Assembly: GCA_019634795.1 (NCBI GenBank)
Contig: JAHCAR010000023.1
Location: forward strand, 1-36,527
DNA length: 36,527 nucleotides
DNA from: Dokdonella sp.
GTDB lineage: Bacteria > Pseudomonadota > Gammaproteobacteria > Xanthomonadales > Rhodanobacteraceae
Direction: 5' to 3'
Shown here: piece after piece, positions 32,901-36,527 of the stretch
Numbering within the stretch: position 1 is the first letter of the stretch
Layout: every line of letters starts with the position of its first letter
Position numbers and translations under genes: made by a program
Notes under the pieces: generated by a model
What the model was told of the DNA's origin: nothing
What the model saw: the letters and a program-made list of their open reading frames with translations, nothing else
Databases searched by the model: none

Positions 32901-34845
32901 CCAGCAAGAAGCGGCGCGTTCCCGTGGGCGCATCGACCGCAACGTCCGCCTCGAATTCGATCGAGGTTCCATCGGGCGCATGCACGATGTCTCGCAATAC
33001 CACTCCATCGGGTGGCACGATCGATACCTCGCTGGCGAGATCCAGCCCGATGCCTGCAATGGTGACGTGGACGGATGTTCCCCTGGAAAAGAGATCCGGC
33101 GATACGCTGTGGGCAAAGGCTCCCCGAACAACACCAAGGATCGGCGCGCTCAGCAATGCATTCCTTTCCTCCGATTCGGGGGCAGGCCTGAGCACTCCCA
33201 ACACCGGCGCAACAAAAGGTGTCAGCAAGTCAGTCCTATCAACGATGAACAGCGTATTGGACGGGAGCAACACATTGCCGCTATTGCCGGCTGGACTTTC
33301 CAGTCTTACAAGGCGGGGGCCCAATGCCGCACTGCCAGTAGAACGGAGGGAAAGCCGCGCAATCCCGTCGCTGACGATCTGCAAGTCTTCGATGACCAGA
33401 TCGGTGCCAGGAAGCACATTCGCTGCATTGACCTGGCTGAGATGCTCACCCTGCAACTCGATAGTCTGGGGTGTGCCGTCGCGCAACAGATAGTTTGGCG
33501 TCATCGCATGGAGCTGCGGCGGCGCATCCCGGATCACGAGCAGTCGCGGCGCATCGAGCCGGCCCGTCGAATCCAAGGCTGACACTCGACGCGGCAGGAG
33601 CTCGGCGTCAGCGGCGACGTGGATGTCGACGGAAACCTCCCCGTCGCTGACGGCAATGCTCGAACCGTCAACTTCGATACCCTGATCCGGGCTCAGGCTG
33701 ATCAGCGTAGTTCCACCGAGCCCGGTGCCGATCAAGCGCAGCCGCACCGTCTCTGCCGGCGATACGGTTTCGGGCACCATCTGGACAATCGCAGCACCCT
33801 TGGTGACGCCAACTGGAGCAGAGGCCATGAATCGGAGCGTTGCGGCCTGGGCGACAGGGCGGTCGACGCCCAGTGGCACGGAAACGAAGGGACCGCGCCC
33901 GAGCAGGGAACCGTCCGCAACGTGCAGCTGGTTGGCGGGAGTCGGCAGGTCGCTGGATGTGCCGCTCTCGGTAATGACCTGGACCAGTCGATCGACGAGT
34001 GTGGCGTCCGCGCCGACGGCAATGGACACGGTGACGAGCGTTCCTTCGTCATTGGAGACAGGGGTGCTGCTCAACTCGATACCATCTGTGGGGGTCAGCC
34101 GCACCTGCGGTTGCTCGGAGAAACCGTGGACGCCGGCTGGCGGCAAGCCGCGCAGATTGGTGCCTCGAATCTCGAGCAGATAGCCTTGTCCTCTTGCAAG
34201 AAGATTGGGCGTCACACTGTCGATGCGCGGGACGGGCGCTGTCAGCAGGATCTGGGTAGAGTCCGCGCGATCGTCCGGCAGCGCGTTTCCGCTCTGATCG
34301 AGGATGCGGAGTCGACGCAATCCGGGTCGGGCCGAAGTGGCTACCTCAACAACAGCATCGATTCGTTCACCGCTGGGGTCAACCTGGAATTCCACGACGC
34401 TGGTGTCGTCAGCCGGATCTAGAACAAGGTGTTGCACCGTCTCAAGTCCGCGACCGTGGATCACGAGGCCTTGGCCAGCTTGGCCTATGGACAGGCGATC
34501 TGGTTCGAGCCCAAAGACCACCGCTCCCCTGGTCACGCCGAGCAGGCCTGATGCGAAGAAGTTCAAGTCATTTGGCGGCGTAACGGATCCATACTGCACA
34601 CCGAGCTGAGGTGAAATCAGCAGGTGACTTGCAGGATTCGCGTCAGACACCCTTGTGACACCCAAGGCGGCATTGGCCAGCACGTCGCCTGGGCGTAACA
34701 GAAGCCGTGGGGTTTCGAGGGAACTTGCGTCCTGGTTCTGCTGCCTGACCTCGATGTCAGCGGCATTTGCCGCGCACCCGAGACCACCAACCAGAAGCAG
34801 CAACAGGCAACGGCCGACGCGCTGCCGAAATCCGCAGAGAGGCAT
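26926..34845 (-). CDS. Giant exported protein with IPT-like domains and twenty tandem cadherin-like (tandem-95) repeats
   Basis: The product is ~2639 residues from ATG 34845; TTG 34878 and GTG 34866 are in-frame alternatives. The ATG start gives a good signal peptide (MPLCGFRQRVGRCLLLLLVG, cleavage near ANA-ADIEV). Residues ~60-660 hold about five IPT/TIG-like domains (LARGQGYLLEIRGTNLRGLP, SRGTSVHVTIAGIGLDL), several introduced by an LGVxRG-type motif. From ~670 to ~2620 come twenty repeats of ~95-100 residues with the pattern DxYxVxEDxxLxV...GVLANDxDxDGD...HGxLxLxxDGSFxYTP...GxDxFxYxxxDG, the calcium-binding bacterial cadherin-like type used in large adhesins. It ends VDTLFKNGFESQ, a short tail like that of the beta-propeller protein at 7005-9269. 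It lies 47 nt after the glycine-rich gene and overlaps the next start by ATGA. A cell-surface or biofilm adhesin role is inferred from the repeats. Secretion route is unclear: no RTX or T1SS C-terminal signal was seen. Confidence 0.92.
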   Translation of the reverse strand: MPLCGFRQRVGRCLLLLLVGGLGCAANAADIEVRQQNQDASSLETPRLLLRPGDVLANAALGVTRVSDANPASHLLISPQLGVQYGSVTPPNDLNFFASGLLGVTRGAVVFGLEPDRLSIGQAGQGLVIHGRGLETVQHLVLDPADDTSVVEFQVDPSGERIDAVVEVATSARPGLRRLRILDQSGNALPDDRADSTQILLTAPVPRIDSVTPNLLARGQGYLLEIRGTNLRGLPPAGVHGFSEQPQVRLTPTDGIELSSTPVSNDEGTLVTVSIAVGADATLVDRLVQVITESGTSSDLPTPANQLHVADGSLLGRGPFVSVPLGVDRPVAQAATLRFMASAPVGVTKGAAIVQMVPETVSPAETVRLRLIGTGLGGTTLISLSPDQGIEVDGSSIAVSDGEVSVDIHVAADAELLPRRVSALDSTGRLDAPRLLVIRDAPPQLHAMTPNYLLRDGTPQTIELQGEHLSQVNAANVLPGTDLVIEDLQIVSDGIARLSLRSTGSAALGPRLVRLESPAGNSGNVLLPSNTLFIVDRTDLLTPFVAPVLGVLRPAPESEERNALLSAPILGVVRGAFAHSVSPDLFSRGTSVHVTIAGIGLDLASEVSIVPPDGVVLRDIVHAPDGTSIEFEADVAVDAPTGTRRFLLATPEAQIPFAPASSAIVEIADNEATGPVAEPDIYAATTNGSLVVEAANGVLANDHDPQGGALFAVLRALPAHGTIVLSADGGFVYTPEQDFVGADRFEYSAGAATLVGAATSVTLNVDEASHAVDDNYSVNDNQTLVVAAGSGLLANDMIDPGQSVEVELDSAPALGDLVLGDYGGFQYVPAAHGGVDHFYYRLNTGGIRSLPARVTISVNDVNEPPVAAPDQFVVDTGHDLVVSQPGVLGNDSDPDGDPLVARVVSDPQMGALTLNANGSFRYSPLPDFVGTDSFVYEAVDPGGLSSQASVTVHVNDHLAPLPDAYSLNEGDILVVDAPGVLGNDSAIPVGVLRIAVTGQPAHGLVQMANDGSFVYRPSSPDYFGPDSFSYRLEDSSTNSYPVEVALTIRAVNDPPIANGDAYLTDENVALDIPAPGVLVNDSDIDGEVLVARLLGSPEHGEILLRADGSLSYVPEVNFRGVDSFTYEAVDASGEASQATVQVDVTQPPTATNDVYLGDVDSPIEILDPTLGLLANDHDAPENDELSVIPGTVPEHGTLVLNSDGTFRYDPDSGYMGIDTFTYQVTDGHSSSNFGNVTLAVGITSLPRANADAYSILEDETLVVAAESGVLINDTDADTPPEFLQAFLVDFDNHNLSVTLAPDGSFTARPRANFYGNTFFVYQIYDGTSVSNAAVVSISVGPVNDGVEAVDDAYGVLRNTVFDSGSKPVSFNDHYDSDYPVNFEIISLPQHGSADLNSQTGRLRYTPFQDFSGVDTFTYRIYQISTGIGDIATVTLRTNAPPVANPDAYTVTEDSVEEISPDPLTNDFDPDGDPIHYLRDSFDSQPGHYVTLHVDDLAAPLATTVTTRLHFYGVETLRYIVDDGTQSTNGYVSFTVLPVPDAPIAADDNYITPRNTALVVTTSTQAVLNNDFDPDTRPYPHAAPWAAASGVDLLPIYAELAIPPAHGTIVFSPVGTFTYTPGTDYSGSDSFTYRAIDATGRQSEPATVQIRVNTPPVASADNYVVNEDIVLAVSTAEGVLANDTDIDGDSLQAYFASNGCAPCNGRVELRRDGGFRYTPNSNFFGQDEFFYTVRDGVAGNAVGHVGITVLPVNDAPYTEPDTYRTREDEVLVAPEPQGVLRNDREVDGELLINAELIEPPLRGQALLMPDGSFTYTPDPDANGRDQFRYRVFDESQLSSEDTVEILVTPVNDPPLAHADEYEIAQDQTLSVDAGSGVLSNDLDVDGPALTVALVGPPQHGQVDLQFDGAFVYVPDGIFAGVDQFQYQVDDGLGAISAAAVSVIVRPVAPAVVVTVEDDFYAFEGPSTTVAAPGVLGNDQVSGAASLSATLILPPDTGTVTLDANGAFHYSAPEGFAGVTGFTYAASAGSVIELGRVTLDVRSTSNVPPVAVGEQFAVLEDHLLDSHSSGSLLANDHDFEGAPLSLVLDSAPEHGTFGWQTDGHFTYLPAENFNGSDRILYRVSDGERLSEIATASIEVFAQNDPPGASPDLYHAVRDQTLVIDALNGLLANDTDVDGDTLGVELVDAPAHGQVQVSVDGGFSYQPAPAFTGEDRFRYAATDGATRDVAQVTLTVGSGQNHPPVATGESYSIEEDGVLDSDNVGGLTENDTDPDGDALFVALREAPTHGTLELEGSHFRYRPDPDYFGPDAFDYAVSDGDQSSEPVSASIDVQAVNDAPQAQTDRYLVERNGSLQVVAAEGVLANDSDVEGQALTVELDAGTSHGALDLHADGSLTYVPDAEFTGRDEFAYRVSDGEESALGRAIIDVASSGNQRPVAVGEAYAIAEDSVLDTRQLESLLANDVDPEGQPLSLVVLQSPPTGMLEVLPGGHVRFVPERNAVGDVSIPYAVSDGELESLPVEVRITLLPVDDPPQALPDYYEVPESATELVVEAGSGLLANDIEPDGETLVPSLVRAPEHGQLNLGLDGSFVYTLTTTRPLQDSFRYRIADPGNLSDEAEVELDFVGAPVVDTLFKNGFESQ

Positions 34846-34892
34846 GCTGCACCGGCGCCTGCGCACCGCGTTCCCCAACGAACCGGGCGCGC

Positions 34893-36293
34893 CTAGAGGG
34901 TCACCCTCTTTCCGCTGGCCGTGATGAGTGTTGTGGTCGTGTTGCCACTCATGCTGGCCGCAAGTTCCACCGAGATAACCTTCTCACCATCGGTGTAGCG
35001 CGAAAGCGCCTGTTGCTGCGTGCCTGCGACCGAGTAGCTCAGTGTTGCGAGCAACACACTCGGACCATCCGGAATCGATACGTTGGCCGTTGCGGTCGCC
35101 GCATCAACCGTGCCCTGGAGCGCGCTCGAAATGCTCATTGTCGACGCACCATGAGGCGGAGTGACGATAACCGATATGGTCGTTCCGAGCGGTACGCCGG
35201 TCGTCGCCAGTTCGACGGCAACCGGATTCGGCGCATTGGCTGGCAGGATGATGTCGGAATGGCCGGTAGGTTCCGCGGGTGCCGGCTGACCCGCCACTGC
35301 GGAAATGCGAATCGTCGGCAGACCATCGACGAAAAGGCTACCGGGCAGACCTTGCGTGTAGGGCGGGTTGGTACTTGCCGTGCGCTGGAAGGTCTCCGCT
35401 TCGAAGCGAATTCGCCCTGCTCCTCCGTCGGTGGTATTCGAATAGCTTGAAAACGCTCCGCCAATGCCTCCCACCGCGTTGACGGTGCCGTTGCCGGTGA
35501 GCGTCGTAGCGACGAGTCGGATTGCGCCACCGCTACCGCCACCACCGGTTGTGCCACCAGCGTTGACGGCGTTTCCGACGTCCCCACCTTTTCCGCCGTT
35601 GGCCAGGATGGTGCCGGTTACCTGCAATGTCCCACTGACTGCGATCAGTAGTGCCCCGCCACCGCCGCCACCGCCACTTCCGCCGAGGCTCAGAAACGCT
35701 GTTCCGCCGGCGCCACCCGATCCGCCAACCATGGGCAGGAGATCCGGGTTTGCATAGGTGTCGGATTGCGTTCCACCGCAACCGGCTGCCTCGCCTCGGG
35801 TACCGAAGGAACCGCCGCCGCCAAAGCAGTTGTAGGCAGTACCCGGAGCAGGGCGGCCGCCACCAGGGCCGATGCCTGCCTGTCCGTTGCGCGCATTGGC
35901 CGGCGTCGAATCGATGGTCCCACCGAGTCCGCCGGCATAGCCGCCAGGCCCGCCTTCGCCCGGCAGGCCATCATCGGCGACGTTTCCGTTACCGGCACCA
36001 TTTGCATCTGGCGCAGCCTGTCCGCTGACGTTGATGCCTCCTGCAATCGTCGCATCGCCGCTGACAAGGAGAGTCACCGGCGTATTGAGCGCATTGCGCA
36101 GGAATCGCACTGTGACACCGGAAGGGATGTTGATCGACGAATAATTCAGGATTCCGCTAGCGGGAACCTGTATTTCGGTGTCCACGTTGGGACTCAGTGC
36201 GCCGTCGCTTCCAGTGCTGCCGCTGTCGAACGCGAAAGCCGCTGTCGCAAAAAACAAGCACGCAATAGCGGCGCAAATAAGGCGACTGCCCAT
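34893..36293 (-). CDS. Glycine-rich secreted protein, first gene of the giant operon
   Basis: The product is 466 residues. ATG 36293 is preceded by GGGAGGGG and gives a signal peptide (MGSRLICAAIACLFFATAAF, cleavage near AFA-FDSG); the 12-codon upstream extension is rejected. Residues ~35-90 are beta-rich (DTEIQVPASGILNYSSINIP, VTLLVSGDATIAGGINVSGQ). Residues ~95-310 form a glycine-rich region with blocks such as GEGGPGGYAGGLGG, GGSGGGGGGG and NGGKGGDVGN between short beta strands, which looks like an irregular beta-helix or a glycine-turn stack. Residues ~325-466 form a separate C-terminal domain of Ig-like character (ISVIVTPPHGASTMS, TATANVSIPDGPSVLLATL). I recognise the style from exported proteins of environmental bacteria but not a function. 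It is first behind the promoter at 36411-36440 with a ~110-nt leader, so it may be the most abundant product of the operon. A stop-overlapping 6-bp hairpin (34895-34909) lies before the next gene. Confidence 0.85.
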   Translation of the reverse strand: MGSRLICAAIACLFFATAAFAFDSGSTGSDGALSPNVDTEIQVPASGILNYSSINIPSGVTVRFLRNALNTPVTLLVSGDATIAGGINVSGQAAPDANGAGNGNVADDGLPGEGGPGGYAGGLGGTIDSTPANARNGQAGIGPGGGRPAPGTAYNCFGGGGSFGTRGEAAGCGGTQSDTYANPDLLPMVGGSGGAGGTAFLSLGGSGGGGGGGALLIAVSGTLQVTGTILANGGKGGDVGNAVNAGGTTGGGGSGGAIRLVATTLTGNGTVNAVGGIGGAFSSYSNTTDGGAGRIRFEAETFQRTASTNPPYTQGLPGSLFVDGLPTIRISAVAGQPAPAEPTGHSDIILPANAPNPVAVELATTGVPLGTTISVIVTPPHGASTMSISSALQGTVDAATATANVSIPDGPSVLLATLSYSVAGTQQQALSRYTDGEKVISVELAASMSGNTTTTLITASGKRVTL

Positions 36294-36410
36294 ATTCCCC
36301 TCCCTTATGGGAAAACCAGACGAGAGCACGGCGCATTCGCCATTCGACGAATGTCACAGGTGCTTTCGAATCCTAATCCCTTGAATGCGGCCCCAAACTC
36401 CGCGGCCGGA
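36294..36410 (-). other. Untranslated leader of the giant operon
   Basis: About 110 nt separate the predicted transcription start (near 36404) from ATG 36293. Apart from the Shine-Dalgarno at 36297-36306 I see no strong hairpin or riboswitch-like pattern. Confidence 0.45.
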
Positions 36411-36440
36411 ATACTAGATAGGCAAACTGGAAGCTGTCAA
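36411..36440 (-). promoter_or_regulatory. Sigma70-like promoter of the giant secreted-protein operon
   Basis: On the - strand a consensus -35 TTGACA (36435-36440) is followed after 18 nt by TAGTAT (36411-36416) as -10. Surrounding sequence is AT-richer than the genes. It faces the glycine-rich gene with nothing in between, so it probably drives all four genes down to 12391. Confidence 0.7.
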
Positions 36441-36527
36441 CTCTTAACCGAGAAAAATCTTGTGCGGCCTTACACGAAACGCAGAGTACACAACGTGACG
36501 AATCTCTCGATATTCCAATAAGGGATC

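Overview
The window is GC-rich and has the character of a gammaproteobacterial genome, most likely from the Lysobacterales/Xanthomonadales (a Dokdonella- or Lysobacter-like organism). This rests on the density of large secreted multidomain proteins, on two proteins ending in a short (I/L)(F/Y)xxGF(E/D) tail common in that order, and on the CadC-like membrane regulator. The taxonomic call is inference; no rRNA or tRNA gene is present to anchor it.

Layout. (1) 1-4.9 kb is a small defence-island-like segment. It holds the 3' end of a gene that may be a DUF1156-type methyltransferase, translationally coupled to a PLD-SNF2 helicase on the + strand. Facing it is a - strand toxin-antitoxin-like pair: an intact winged-helix-type regulator behind a perfect 28-bp palindrome, and a nucleotidyltransferase that has lost its middle. 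(2) 4.9-9.3 kb carries three - strand genes for exported proteins: a TlpA-like thioredoxin, an unknown secreted protein, and a secreted beta-propeller-like protein. (3) 9.4-12.8 kb is a scrambled region. It holds a double-CXXCG protein resembling contact-system immunity proteins, directly joined in frame to a decayed fragment of an RHS gene; then a sulfotransferase, a gene-poor stretch, and a + strand CadC-like regulator. (4) 12.4-36.3 kb is one ~24-kb - strand operon of four very large or repetitive exported proteins, read from a good sigma70-like promoter at 36411-36440.

The operon is the notable system. Its order is: a glycine-rich secreted protein; a ~2640-residue protein with about five IPT-like domains and twenty tandem cadherin-like (tandem-95 type) repeats; a 2531-residue protein combining an alpha/alpha toroid, carboxypeptidase-regulatory-like domains, CARDB domains, eight FG-GAP/VCBS-type repeats and seven Calx-beta-like repeats, ending in a membrane anchor; and an RHS/YD-repeat protein with a transglutaminase-like domain whose catalytic Cys position is Ala. 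The last two gene junctions are an ATGA overlap and a 4-nt gap with a perfect Shine-Dalgarno inside the upstream stop region, so the products are probably made together and may form one surface assembly.

The RHS gene has lost its normal C-terminal end. The recognisable core stops at about 12985, at short direct repeats, and the frame then runs about 198 codons antisense into the regulator gene. A second, degenerate copy of part of the RHS core lies 3 kb downstream next to the immunity-like gene. Together these suggest a polymorphic toxin locus that has been broken and rearranged.
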